From Acidothermus sp. (GTDB lineage Bacteria; Actinomycetota; Actinomycetes; Acidothermales; Acidothermaceae), in the NCBI GenBank assembly GCA_023512015.1, contig JAIMAI010000021.1, positions 1 through 36,564 on the forward strand: a stretch of DNA of 36,564 bases, read 5' to 3'. Below are positions 26,979 through 34,924 of the stretch, piece by piece. Both the position numbers and the translations under genes were made by a program. Under the pieces are notes generated by a model that ran no database searches, was not told the origin of the DNA, and worked only from the letters and a program-made list of their open reading frames with translations. How positions within the stretch are numbered: position 1 is the first letter of the stretch; every line of letters begins with the position of its first letter.

Positions 26979-28148
26979 TCAGTGGCGCGGCCCGCGATTC
27001 CCCGGTCCGGGGCGATGCGGGGCTCCCTTCGCCAACGCCAGCTGCTCCTGGAGCGCCAAGTACGCCGGTTTGGGTTGGAGGTTGACGTCGTAGATGTCGG
27101 CGTATCCCTCACCGGTGAAGAAGCCGGGCACCCACGAGTAGCTGTCGCCGAAGCTCCAGACCGTGAAGGAGATGCAATCACGCACTGCGAGGCACGCCTT
27201 CAACATCTCGTCGTAGTAGTTGGCGTGAGCATAGGGGGCCAACGGATCCGTCGGCTGCTGCTCGGTCGCGTTGTTGACGAAGGTCCGCACATCCGCTTCG
27301 GTGATGGCGACTTTCAGGCCGAGGTCGGCGAAACGTTGCAGGTCTTGACGCATCTTGGTGGGGAAGCCGTACTGCAGGTCGAGGTGCCCTTGGTCGCCGA
27401 CACCATCGATCGGCACGCCCTCGGCCAACATCTTCTTCACCCAGTTGTAGACCGCGTCGCTCTTGGCGTTGGTGCCGTCTTCACCGGCGATGTTGTAGTC
27501 GTTGTAGAACAACAAGGCGTGCGGGTCGGCCTCGTGAGCCCACCGGAACGCGTCGGCGATGATGCCCTCGCCGAGGTGTTGGACCCAGAAGTTGTCGCCG
27601 TTGATGCCGTCGGGCAACGGGTGCGGATCCCAGGAGTTTGCGAAGAATTCGTTCGCGACGTCCCACTGCCAAATCTTGCCCTTGAAGTGGGTCACCTCGT
27701 CGACGATGTGCTTGTGCAGGAGGTCTCGCAGTTCCGCATCACTGATCGTGCCGTTTGCAACACCCTGGGTCAGCCAGTCGGGCAATTGGTTGTGCCACAA
27801 CAAGGTGTGGCCTCGTACCAGTTGACCGTGCTGCTGGGCGAATTGCACGAGACGGTCGGCGCCGGACCAGTCGTAGGTTCCCCGGGTCGGCTCGACGACC
27901 TGCCACTTCATCTCGTTTTCAGGGGTCACGGTGGAGAACTGGTCTGCGGCGATCGAAGCGTACGCCTGCTGGTCGAGGTAGCTCGGCGTCACGGCCGTTC
28001 CCACGCGCAGCCCGACCTTCGCCGCGAGGGCGCGCAGTGAGTCGGACGGCGGATGGTAGGCCGGCCCGCCGTGAGCCATCGCGGTCGAACTGGCCGCAAG
28101 TAGCGCGGCCGCGCTGGTGGCAGCCACCGTCAGAGCGCGTAACCTCAT
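26979..28148 (-). CDS. Secreted endo-1,4-beta-xylanase, GH10
   Basis: 389 residues. A Sec signal peptide (1-25, ending STAMA) is followed by a single GH10 barrel (about 35-370). The acid/base is Glu167 in WDVANEFF and the nucleophile Glu284 in ITEADVRT; the family usually has WDVVNE and ITELD. HTLLWHNQLPDWL, TPENEMKW and the C-terminal SWVPGFFTGEGYADIYD are typical substrate-binding segments. There is no carbohydrate-binding module; it ends in a short Pro/Gly/Arg-rich tail. The start is ATG 28148 behind AGGAGGAACG; an upstream GTG would add 24 non-signal residues. The promoter and two CGAAA/TTTCG inverted repeats upstream suggest induction by xylan products. Confidence 0.95.
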   Translation of the reverse strand: MRLRALTVAATSAAALLAASSTAMAHGGPAYHPPSDSLRALAAKVGLRVGTAVTPSYLDQQAYASIAADQFSTVTPENEMKWQVVEPTRGTYDWSGADRLVQFAQQHGQLVRGHTLLWHNQLPDWLTQGVANGTISDAELRDLLHKHIVDEVTHFKGKIWQWDVANEFFANSWDPHPLPDGINGDNFWVQHLGEGIIADAFRWAHEADPHALLFYNDYNIAGEDGTNAKSDAVYNWVKKMLAEGVPIDGVGDQGHLDLQYGFPTKMRQDLQRFADLGLKVAITEADVRTFVNNATEQQPTDPLAPYAHANYYDEMLKACLAVRDCISFTVWSFGDSYSWVPGFFTGEGYADIYDVNLQPKPAYLALQEQLALAKGAPHRPGPGNRGPRH

Positions 28149-28166
28149 CGTTCCTCCTGCCGAGAA

Positions 28167-28185
28167 TTCCGAAAAAATTTCGGAA
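28167..28185. promoter_or_regulatory. Inverted repeat in the xylanase leader (CGAAA/TTTCG box)
   Basis: TTCCGAAA-aaa-TTTCGGAA, perfect 8-bp arms, about 13-31 bp after the predicted transcription start. Streptomyces xylanase and BxlR-regulated genes carry a related CGAAA-N-TTTCG element; the centre here is 3 bp. Confidence 0.6.
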
Positions 28186-28204
28186 ATTTTACGGGGACAA
28201 TGGG

Positions 28205-28234
28205 ACGCTAGCCGCGCCACTGTCTCGCCGTCAA
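28205..28234 (-). promoter_or_regulatory. Xylanase promoter
   Basis: Minus strand TTGACG (28234-28229), 18-base spacer, TAGCGT (28210-28205). Leader of about 50 nt containing the inverted repeat and a strong ribosome-binding site. Confidence 0.55.
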
Positions 28235-28312
28235 GATGGAGCAGGAGATGAATTTCCCTCGATCACGGCTAAAAGAATAACCTCATGCCTGCTGAACGAA
28301 GGCTTGAGGAGC

Positions 28313-28324
28313 CGAAAAATTTCG
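28313..28324. promoter_or_regulatory. Second CGAAA/TTTCG inverted repeat upstream of the xylanase
   Basis: CGAAA-AA-TTTCG, about 80 bp upstream of the xylanase -35 box and just past the stop of the neighbouring lipoprotein gene. Nearly the same as the leader site, with a 2-bp centre. Confidence 0.4.
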
Positions 28325-28327
28325 AGG

Positions 28328-28912
28328 TCAGCTCGCGGCCGGAGTCGGGCTCGGAGCAGGCCGCATGCCGCTCCCGAGGATCGGTTGGCAGATCCGGAGG
28401 GCCGCCGCGGTCCGGGGATCGGAGCGATCGAGATCGCGCAGAGCCTGGGCCGGATCACCGGCCTCGATCGTGACGCCGTTGTCCTTCATGCAGCTCTTGA
28501 AGGCGTCGAAGGTGACCTGGCTGACGGCGGGACGCACCGACGGGGCCACGCTCGCGCACGCCCGCAGAGCCGCGGCGATCGTAGGGTCTGCCGTGGCGAG
28601 GAAGCCGTGGCGGAATGCAGGGTGGCTCGCCGGGAGGGATTCGGGGGGTCGGGCGGAGGGTGAGGATCCAGGCTCGGCGGCCCGAATTGGAGGCGACGGA
28701 AGGGTCACGCCGTGTGCCGCCAGACAGGCGCGATAGGCCTGGAAGGCGCTTCGCGTTCGCGCGGTGGTGGTGAGTTGAGACGGTGTGACCGACGTCTTGG
28801 CCGTGCCCGGCGTCGTCCGACCGGGCGTGCAGGCTGCCGCCAGGGCGACGAGACCGGCGGCTGCGACCAGCAGCACAGATGTCACTCCGCGGTGCGCCCG
28901 AAAACCGGCCAC
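28328..28912 (-). CDS. Lipoprotein with a duplicated Cys-containing module, unknown function
   Basis: 194 residues. The signal peptide ends at the lipobox LAAAC, with lipidated Cys28. A Thr/Pro/Ser-rich linker follows, then two copies of a module. Copy 1 is AFQAYRACLAAHGVTLP (Cys63) followed by DPTIAAALRACASV (Cys119). Copy 2 is TFDAFKSCMKDNGVTIE (Cys141) followed by DPRTAAALRICQPI (Cys175). The two Cys of each copy probably form a disulfide outside the membrane. Similar CLxxHGV motifs occur in many actinobacterial lipoproteins of unknown role. The GTG start at 28912 has only a weak Shine-Dalgarno. It sits between the xylanase and a small hypothetical gene on the same strand. Confidence 0.8.
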   Translation of the reverse strand: MAGFRAHRGVTSVLLVAAAGLVALAAACTPGRTTPGTAKTSVTPSQLTTTARTRSAFQAYRACLAAHGVTLPSPPIRAAEPGSSPSARPPESLPASHPAFRHGFLATADPTIAAALRACASVAPSVRPAVSQVTFDAFKSCMKDNGVTIEAGDPAQALRDLDRSDPRTAAALRICQPILGSGMRPAPSPTPAAS

Positions 28913-28973
28913 GATGGGATTCTCGACGCACCGGCCGGGCGCACGCCAGAACGCCGGCCGAATTCCACGAAAT

Positions 28974-29351
28974 TCAGAGCTGCTTCTCAGCGAATTCTTG
29001 TCTGGGAATCCGTCGCAGCGTCAGGTCGAACCACCCCTCGCCGGCGACTCCGCGGCGATTATCGGGAAATCTGCGGAGCAATTCGCAGTCGCGTTCGTAA
29101 CGGGCACGTTCGACCGCCGACACGTACTCGCCAGCCCTCAGGCGAGCACGAACACGGGCGATGGACGCGGCGATGGCTGCTTCTTCCAGGAGTCGGATTT
29201 CCTGGTCCGAGGCGCCGCGCTTTTCGGCGTCCATGAGGGCTTGGCGCGGACAGGGCCGACGGACGGCGAGCTCACGGTCGGTACTGGGAGCGACCGATCG
29301 GGGCGGTGTGCTGAGAACGGGAACGTCGGAAGTGGTGGTGGCAACGGGCAC
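28974..29351 (-). CDS. Small hypothetical protein, helical
   Basis: Up to 125 residues from GTG 29351. The first 35 residues are Thr/Pro/Val-rich and probably disordered. The rest is a charged helical region (MDAEKRGASDQEIRLLEEAAIAASIARVRARLRAG) followed by RARYERDCELLRRFP and a conserved-looking GWFDLTLRRIP end. Codon use is G/C-biased at third positions, as in its neighbours, which supports a real gene. There is no signal peptide or known motif. An internal ATG near residue 40 is an alternative start. It lies 61 bp before the lipoprotein gene on the same strand. Confidence 0.5.
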   Translation of the reverse strand: MPVATTTSDVPVLSTPPRSVAPSTDRELAVRRPCPRQALMDAEKRGASDQEIRLLEEAAIAASIARVRARLRAGEYVSAVERARYERDCELLRRFPDNRRGVAGEGWFDLTLRRIPRQEFAEKQL

Positions 29352-29442
29352 GTCAGATTTATCGACACTGCTGATCGCGAACTGAAGCGACCGAAGGCCG
29401 CGGCCCTCCTCCGATCGGGGGATTTTCGGCCCATCGGCGCGT

Positions 29443-30174
29443 TCACGCGGTGGAGACGACCAGAAATGCCTCGGCCATCCGCCCTTCGTCCCACCCAGCG
29501 GCCGAAGCGTTTTCCCGCAGGCGTGCCGCGAGGAATTCCTCCAGATCGGCCATGTGCGCGGTCTGGCTCTCGTGGGCGCGCAGCGCGGCGACCTTGCGTT
29601 CGAAGGTGTCGGTCACGTCGACGTGGTGTGACACCGTCGGCCCTCCCATGATCCATGTTTCCGGAACGGCCCACGGCTCCAAACCCTCGTCGAGCCGCAG
29701 CTCGGGGAACGCGAACGGATTACGCGCGTCGGGGTAGATGGCATCCAACGCCGCGCTGCCCGCCGCCCGGTGATCCGGGTGTGAGCGGGCGATCCGGTCG
29801 TAATCGCGTTCGGGGGATTGCACCAGGATGCGCTGCGGCCGGACCTGGCGGATCACTCGTGCGATGTCACGGCGCAACTCCAGCGAAGGCTGCAACCGCC
29901 CGTCGGGATATCCGAGGAAACGGACGTCGGACACGCCGAGGACTTTGGCCGCCTCGATCTGCTCGGCCCGCCGAAGTCCCGACATCTGGTCACGGGGGAA
30001 GTCGAGATCGAACCCGCCGGCGTCGCCGTCCGTGCACAGACAGTACGTCACGTGGATGCCGGCGTCCGTCCAACGAGCGATCGTGCCCCCCGCGCCGAAA
30101 TCGACGTCGTCGGGGTGCGCGACGACGACGAGCGCCCGCTCGATCGACTCATCGGGTGCGGGGGAGACGGGCAT
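29443..30174 (-). CDS. PIG-L family deacetylase (MshB/Mca-like)
   Basis: 243 residues. Zinc motif AHPDDVDFGAGG near the N-terminus and SHPDHRAAG around residue 130 are the defining PIG-L/LmbE signatures. Members remove acetyl groups from GlcNAc-type compounds, such as GlcNAc-inositol in mycothiol synthesis, or cleave mycothiol conjugates. VTYCLCTDGDAGGFD and RRAEQIEAAKVLGVSDVRFLGYPDG fit the family. It is shorter than typical MshB or Mca (about 290), so a different N-acyl substrate is possible. The start is ATG 30174 behind AGGAGAAGCAC. It is divergent from pcrA with 78 bp between starts. Confidence 0.9.
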   Translation of the reverse strand: MPVSPAPDESIERALVVVAHPDDVDFGAGGTIARWTDAGIHVTYCLCTDGDAGGFDLDFPRDQMSGLRRAEQIEAAKVLGVSDVRFLGYPDGRLQPSLELRRDIARVIRQVRPQRILVQSPERDYDRIARSHPDHRAAGSAALDAIYPDARNPFAFPELRLDEGLEPWAVPETWIMGGPTVSHHVDVTDTFERKVAALRAHESQTAHMADLEEFLAARLRENASAAGWDEGRMAEAFLVVSTA

Positions 30175-30238
30175 GTGCTTCTCCTGGGTTGGTTGTCGGT
30201 GCTGGTGTACGTGCCGCCATGCTAGGGATTCGGGCCCG

Positions 30239-30244
30239 TAGACT
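30239..30244 (+). promoter_or_regulatory. -10 box upstream of pcrA
   Basis: TAGACT, 8 bases, then the ATG start at 30253, giving a leader of at most one or two bases. Same TANNNT pattern as at alr, tsaB and guaA. Confidence 0.45.
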
Positions 30245-30252
30245 CGCAGCCG

Positions 30253-32517
30253 ATGTCCCTCTCTTCCGCCTTCCACGACCCACTCGACGCCGAGGACCTC
30301 CTGCAGGACCTGAATCCGCGACAGCGGGCGGCCGTCGTCCACACCGGTGGCCCGCTGCTCGTGGTGGCCGGCGCCGGATCCGGCAAGACCCGCGTCCTCA
30401 CCCGCCGGATCGCCTACCTGCTGCGGGCCCGGGGCGTGGAGCCGTCGGAGATCCTCGCGATCACCTTTACCAACAAGGCTGCGGCCGAGATGAAACAGCG
30501 GGTCGAGGCAATGGTGGGCGGCGTGGCCCGGGCGATGTGGGTGATGACCTTTCACTCCGCGTGCGTGCGGATGCTGCGGGAGAACGCCAAACGCATCGGC
30601 GTTCCGAGCAGTTTCACGATTTACGACGCCACCGACGCACTCCGCCTGCTCACCAGCGTGTGCCGCGACCTCGACCTCGACCCTCGCCGCTACAACCCGC
30701 GGGCGTTCGCCGGTCAGATCTCCGCCCTCAAGAACGAGCTGGTCGACGAGGACGCCTTCACCGAGCGTGCCGTGACGCATCTGGAGCGAACACTCGCCGA
30801 GGTGTACCGGGAGTATCAGCACAGGCTCCGCCGAGCCGGTGCCTTCGATTTCGACGACCTCATCATGTCCGCCGTCTCGATGCTGCAGGCTTTTCCCGAC
30901 GTCGCCGAGCGGTACCGGCGGCGCTTCCGGCACGTGTTGGTCGACGAGTACCAGGACACCAATCACGCCCAATACGTCTTGGTCCGCGAGCTCGTAGGCG
31001 GTGCGGAGCCCCGCTACACCGTGGACGGCGAGCGGGTTCGCGCCGACGTCGGCGGGATCCCGGCAGCGGAATTGATGGTGGTGGGAGATGCGGACCAATC
31101 CATCTACGCATTCCGCGGCGCCACCATGCGTAACATCATGGAATTCGAGCGGGATTTCCCGAGCGCCCGAGTCATCGTGCTGGAACAGAACTATCGCTCG
31201 ACCCAGACCATCTTGCGTGCCGCCAACGCCATCATCGCGAAGAATCCGGACCGCAAACCGAAGAACCTGTGGTCGGACGCCGGTGACGGTCCGCCGGTAG
31301 TGGCCTACGTCGCCGACGACGAACACGCGGAAGCTGCTTTCGTCGCCGAAGAAATCGGCCGACTCCACGAGGAAGGAGCGGCCGCGTTCAAAGACGTGGC
31401 CGTCTTCTACCGGACGAACGCGCAGTCGCGGGTCTTCGAGGAGGCGTTCCTGCGCGTGGGCCTGCCCTACAAGGTCGTCGGGGGCGTTCGTTTCTACGAA
31501 CGGCGTGAGGTCCGCGACATCCTCGCTTACCTGCGGGTGCTGGTCAATCCCGACGACGTCGTGTCGCTGCGCCGCATCCTCAACGTCCCGCGCCGTGGGA
31601 TCGGAGAACGTGCGGAAGCCTGCGTGGAGGCGTTGGCGTTGCGCGCCAATATTTCCTTCGCCGAAGCATTGAGTCGACCGGACGACGCGGTGGGTTTGGC
31701 ATCGCGTTCGGCCTCGGCGATCCGCGACTTCCTCGCGTTACTGGAGGAATTGCGCGAGATCGCGCGGAAGGCGTCGCCGGGTGACGTCGTCGAAGCGGTC
31801 CTGGAACGCACCGGTTATCTCGCCGAGCTTCAGGAAAGCCACGACCCGCAAGACGAATCCCGGCTGGACAACCTCCACGAGCTGGTCTCCGTCGCCCGCG
31901 AATTCGAAGAGAACAACCCTGAAGGCACCCTGGCTGATTTCCTGGAACAGGTCGCCTTGGTCTCCGACGCCGACGAGATTCCCGACGACGACGGACGAGG
32001 CGGCGTCGTCACCCTGATGACCCTGCACACCGCCAAAGGACTGGAATTCCCCGTGGTCTTCCTCACCGGACTGGAGGAGGGTATTTTCCCGCATCAACGG
32101 TCCTTCGACGATCCGACCGCGATGGCCGAGGAACGCCGGCTCGCGTACGTGGGAGTGACCCGGGCCCGCCGGCGGCTGTACCTCACCCGCGCGATGACAC
32201 GGATGCTGTGGGGGCGCCCGGAGAGCTTCCCGGCGTCGCGATTCCTCGCCGATGTGCCGGAGGCCCTTGTGGAGTGGCGGCGCGCGGCTCCCAGCTATCT
32301 AGACGTCGCGTTGCGCCAAGCGCCGTCTCGATCCTCCGGGTCGGCGTCCCCGCCGGTCTTACGTCCCGGGGACCGGGTCAACCACGACAGCTTCGGGCTG
32401 GGAACGGTGCTTTCGGTTTCGGGTGTCGGGGCCCGTGCCCAGGCCGAGGTGGATTTCGGCCCGCGGATCGGGAAGAAAACGCTGGTGCTCGCCTACGCCC
32501 GGCTGGAGAAGCTCTGA
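30253..32517 (+). CDS. pcrA: ATP-dependent DNA helicase PcrA/UvrD
   Basis: 754 residues. This superfamily 1A 3'-5' helicase acts in nucleotide-excision repair and replication-fork maintenance. LNPRQRAAV (Q motif), Walker A GAGSGKT (40-46), TFTNKAAAEMKQRV (Ia), VDEYQDTN (II), VVGDADQSIYAFRGA (III), QNYRSTQTIL (IV), VTLMTLHTAKGLEFPVVFLTG (V) and YVGVTRARRRLYL (VI) occur in order. A roughly 20-residue insertion rich in charged residues (PRYTVDGERVRADVGG) lies between motifs II and III. The C-terminal VNHDSFGLGTVLSVSG...VDFG is the Tudor-like RNA-polymerase-binding end of PcrA. It converges on the M23 peptidase gene. Confidence 0.96.
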   Translation: MSLSSAFHDPLDAEDLLQDLNPRQRAAVVHTGGPLLVVAGAGSGKTRVLTRRIAYLLRARGVEPSEILAITFTNKAAAEMKQRVEAMVGGVARAMWVMTFHSACVRMLRENAKRIGVPSSFTIYDATDALRLLTSVCRDLDLDPRRYNPRAFAGQISALKNELVDEDAFTERAVTHLERTLAEVYREYQHRLRRAGAFDFDDLIMSAVSMLQAFPDVAERYRRRFRHVLVDEYQDTNHAQYVLVRELVGGAEPRYTVDGERVRADVGGIPAAELMVVGDADQSIYAFRGATMRNIMEFERDFPSARVIVLEQNYRSTQTILRAANAIIAKNPDRKPKNLWSDAGDGPPVVAYVADDEHAEAAFVAEEIGRLHEEGAAAFKDVAVFYRTNAQSRVFEEAFLRVGLPYKVVGGVRFYERREVRDILAYLRVLVNPDDVVSLRRILNVPRRGIGERAEACVEALALRANISFAEALSRPDDAVGLASRSASAIRDFLALLEELREIARKASPGDVVEAVLERTGYLAELQESHDPQDESRLDNLHELVSVAREFEENNPEGTLADFLEQVALVSDADEIPDDDGRGGVVTLMTLHTAKGLEFPVVFLTGLEEGIFPHQRSFDDPTAMAEERRLAYVGVTRARRRLYLTRAMTRMLWGRPESFPASRFLADVPEALVEWRRAAPSYLDVALRQAPSRSSGSASPPVLRPGDRVNHDSFGLGTVLSVSGVGARAQAEVDFGPRIGKKTLVLAYARLEKL

Positions 32518-32534
32518 CGGGAGGGTCAGATCCC

Positions 32535-33374
32535 TCAGATGCGCACCCCGCGTGCGGCGAGGAAGGGAATCGGGTTCACCGGAATCCCGCCGACACGGAT
32601 TTCGAAATGCAGATGCGGACCGGTGGCATCTCCCGCAGCGCCCACCAGGGCGATTTCCTGGCCGGCGTGCACTTTTTCGCCGACGTGAACCAGGATGCGC
32701 GACATGTGCCCGTACCAGGTCTGGGTGCCGTCGGCGTCGGCAATCTTGACCAGTCGTCCGTAGCCGGGGGCCGGTCCCGCGTAGATCACGGTGCCGTTCG
32801 TGGCGGCGAGGATCGGGGATCCGTATCCGCCGGCGAGGTCGATGCCTTGATGCATGCGCCCCCAACGACGTCCGAACGGTGACGTCAGCGGGCCCCAATT
32901 GGGGCGCACCCACGCCGGGGACGAAGGCGGCGGGGTCACCGCTTGCTGCTCGGGCGGCGGTGGCTCGTCGGGGGAATCCGACGGCGGCTGCGGCTCGTCG
33001 GGCAGTGGGAGCTGGTCGTCGTCCGGAGCCGGATCCGGCAGGTCGAGGACGCCGAGCATGGCCGCGACGTGGCTGGCAGGCTGCCCAGTCGCGAGGCCGT
33101 CTCTCGACACCGTGGCGTCGAAGTCGGCGGAGGCGAGCAGGTCGGCGGACGTCGTCGCTGGCAGGCTCGCGGTCCGCGCGGCGCCGCGGCTCGCCCGAGT
33201 GGGGACGTCCCGCGTGGCCACCGCAGCGACGGCTGCCGTCGCTGTGACGTGCGCGGTCAGCCCGTTGGAATGCGGACGATGCGCGGACGCCACGATGGCG
33301 CCGATGAGGGCCGCGCACGATCCGGCCGCCACGCGTCGCAGACGGGAAGACGCGAAAACGTACGTCGCGGGCAA
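32535..33374 (-). CDS. Secreted M23 family metallopeptidase
   Basis: 279 residues. An N-terminal signal or anchor helix (about 14-31), an Ala/Thr-rich stretch, a proline- and aspartate-rich linker (113-160) and an M23/LytM domain (about 161-279) are visible. The zinc site is complete: His175 and Asp179 in HQGIDLAG and His256 in GPHLHFE, with the assisting His223 in YGHM. Such enzymes cut peptidoglycan cross-links and act in growth or division. The start is TTG 33374, chosen because GGAAGGA lies 6 bases upstream and the signal helix follows. The promoter at 33456-33485 carries an operator-like palindrome at the start site. Confidence 0.92.
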   Translation of the reverse strand: MPATYVFASSRLRRVAAGSCAALIGAIVASAHRPHSNGLTAHVTATAAVAAVATRDVPTRASRGAARTASLPATTSADLLASADFDATVSRDGLATGQPASHVAAMLGVLDLPDPAPDDDQLPLPDEPQPPSDSPDEPPPPEQQAVTPPPSSPAWVRPNWGPLTSPFGRRWGRMHQGIDLAGGYGSPILAATNGTVIYAGPAPGYGRLVKIADADGTQTWYGHMSRILVHVGEKVHAGQEIALVGAAGDATGPHLHFEIRVGGIPVNPIPFLAARGVRI

Positions 33375-33431
33375 ACCTGGTCCTTCCGTTCGCGAGAAAC
33401 GACGGCGTGTAACGGTGGTGCGGTTTCCCCC

Positions 33432-33448
33432 GCCGATCGACGATCGGC
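33432..33448. promoter_or_regulatory. Palindrome at the M23 peptidase transcription start
   Basis: GCCGATCG-A-CGATCGGC: perfect 8-bp arms around one base, directly downstream of the -10 box. The one-base centre rules out a stable hairpin of full length and favours a protein-binding site. Confidence 0.5.
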
Positions 33449-33455
33449 CGGAAAG

Positions 33456-33485
33456 AGACTAGCGAGCCGGGTTCTCCGATGACAA
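33456..33485 (-). promoter_or_regulatory. M23 peptidase promoter
   Basis: Minus strand TTGTCA (33485-33480), 18-base spacer, TAGTCT (33461-33456). Predicted start near 33449, leader of about 75 nt. Confidence 0.55.
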
Positions 33486-33552
33486 ATCAGGGTCCCCCAC
33501 ATCCGCGATATGCTCGAAAAGTCGGTTTTGTCCCAGACCTTCGAGGTGACCG

Positions 33553-33993
33553 ATGACGGTGTCCGCGGCCCAGGGAGCGCTGGTCGGCGTCCGTCCGTGT
33601 CGGATCGTGCTCGCGAAACCGGGTCTCGACGGTCACGACCGGGGAATCAAAATCGTGGCCCGGGCATTACGGGATGCCGGCATGGAAGTCATATATCTCG
33701 GACTCCGCCAGACCCCGGAACAGGTCGTCACCGCCGCCGTTCACGAGGACGCCGATGCAATCGGCCTGTCGGTTCTTTCCGGAGCGCACATGACGCTTTT
33801 CCCACGGGTGCTGGAATTATTGGCAGCCCACAGGGCGCGCGATATCGTCGTCTTCGGGGGAGGCATCATTCCCAGCGACGATGCCGCGGAGTTGGAGAGG
33901 ATGGGGGTCGCACGGATATTCACTCCCGGGACGCCGATATCCGAAATCGTGCAGTGGGTCCGCGACCACGTGCCCCGCGCAAGCAAGCCTTGA
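33553..33993 (+). CDS. Free-standing cobalamin-binding protein (acyl-CoA mutase small-subunit type, IcmB-like)
   Basis: 146 residues, entirely a B12-binding Rossmann-like domain. The cobalamin motif DGHDRG (26-31) provides the lower-ligand His28, and [14 protein letters not shown] and VFGGGIIP complete the pattern. It matches the C-terminal domain of methylmalonyl-CoA mutase and the small subunit IcmB of isobutyryl-CoA mutase, which pairs with a separate catalytic IcmA. No catalytic subunit lies in the window. From memory, Streptomyces also has such a gene between pcrA and sucC. The start is ATG 33553 behind GAGGTGACCG. The reaction depends on the partner and is not fixed here. Confidence 0.88.
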   Translation: MTVSAAQGALVGVRPCRIVLAKPGLDGHDRGIKIVARALRDAGMEVIYLGLRQTPEQVVTAAVHEDADAIGLSVLSGAHMTLFPRVLELLAAHRARDIVVFGGGIIPSDDAAELERMGVARIFTPGTPISEIVQWVRDHVPRASKP

Positions 33994-34057
33994 GGATTTC
34001 CGGTTTCTGCGATTTTGCGAGGCTCGTTTGTAGGTCCGTCAGCGGCGGCGCTGTCGT

Positions 34058-34924
34058 CTAAGAATTCGGGCCCGGCGGCAGTTCCTCGGGAGGGCCGTTT
34101 CCGTGCGAAGCACCGTTGCCGTGGTCACCCTCGGAACCGTGGGGGTTGCCGGAATGCTCTTCGTGTGAACCGTTGCCTTTCCCATCACTTTCGGTGGAGT
34201 TCTCCGGCGAGGTGGTGGCGTGGTCTTCGTTTCCTCGACCACCGGATTGCTCGTTGCCACTGCCGGGATGCCCCGAACCGTTCCCCGCTGCTTCGCCGTT
34301 ACCGAGGATCCCGGTGCAGTAGGCGCGGATCTGGTCGGGAGAGTCGTCGCCTGCCAAGCGGCTCAGCGCGGTGCGCAGCCCCGCGGGGGTGGGGCCGTCG
34401 GAGTGCTCGACCGCCGTCCAAGCGGCGCACAATCCCTGAGCGGAAACCGTCGGAAGGCCCCGAGCCACCGTCGGAGGTGTGCTCGGCACCGGCCGGAGCG
34501 AGGGTCGGGGCGTGTCGGTGGGAGCAGGCGCGGAGGCTTCGACCGACGACGTCACCTGCGGAGCCGGCGCTCCGATGAGCCGGTGAGCGGCACTTTGCAG
34601 GTGCGGGGGAAGGGCGCTCGCGTAGGCCGCGGTCGCCAGAGCAGCACACGTCGTCGCCAATCCGCCGAAGGCACCGGCGAAACGGCGCACACCCACCGGC
34701 ACTCGCCTGCGGGCGGCCCGAGCCTGGGCCACCTCCTGGCGAAAAGTCGCGACGAAGAGTCGCTCATCGGCGTGTTCTTGCGGATGAGCGGGAGCCGACG
34801 CGGCCTGCAGGATCATCGACACCCGCGCCCAACCGTCGTCCGGCAGCGCTCGATCGCCGGACGGCGCAAGCAGCTCCTCGAAGCTCGGCTGCCGGTCGGG
34901 TCGGACCCGGCGGATACGGATCAT
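34058..34924 (-). CDS. Putative membrane anti-sigma factor without zinc motif
   Basis: 288 residues. The cytoplasmic N-terminus (1-82, RQPSFEELLAPSGDRALPDDGWARVSMILQAA) precedes one transmembrane helix (about 83-107). The extracytoplasmic part has a Pro/Thr/Ser linker, a small helical region with two cysteines (GLCAAWTAVEH, IRAYCTGILG), and a long low-complexity tail rich in Gly, Asn, Ser, His and Glu (about 210-288). No HxxxCxxC motif is present, so the anti-sigma role is inferred from topology and from the 4-bp overlap with the preceding sigma-factor gene. The tail has no recognised domain. Confidence 0.75.
   Translation of the reverse strand: MIRIRRVRPDRQPSFEELLAPSGDRALPDDGWARVSMILQAASAPAHPQEHADERLFVATFRQEVAQARAARRRVPVGVRRFAGAFGGLATTCAALATAAYASALPPHLQSAAHRLIGAPAPQVTSSVEASAPAPTDTPRPSLRPVPSTPPTVARGLPTVSAQGLCAAWTAVEHSDGPTPAGLRTALSRLAGDDSPDQIRAYCTGILGNGEAAGNGSGHPGSGNEQSGGRGNEDHATTSPENSTESDGKGNGSHEEHSGNPHGSEGDHGNGASHGNGPPEELPPGPNS

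Noticed and set aside
30175-31368. Long upstream extension of the PIG-L deacetylase reading frame across pcrA on the opposite strand
   Set aside because: It is the antisense shadow of pcrA. The ATG at 30174 with AGGAGA begins the conserved domain.
33375-33450. Possible ydaO-type c-di-AMP riboswitch in the M23 peptidase leader
   Set aside because: The minus strand has GGCGGGGGAAACCG, which recalls the conserved core, but the downstream conserved GGGTGAAT-like segment is missing and only about 60 nt remain before the start, too few for the fold.
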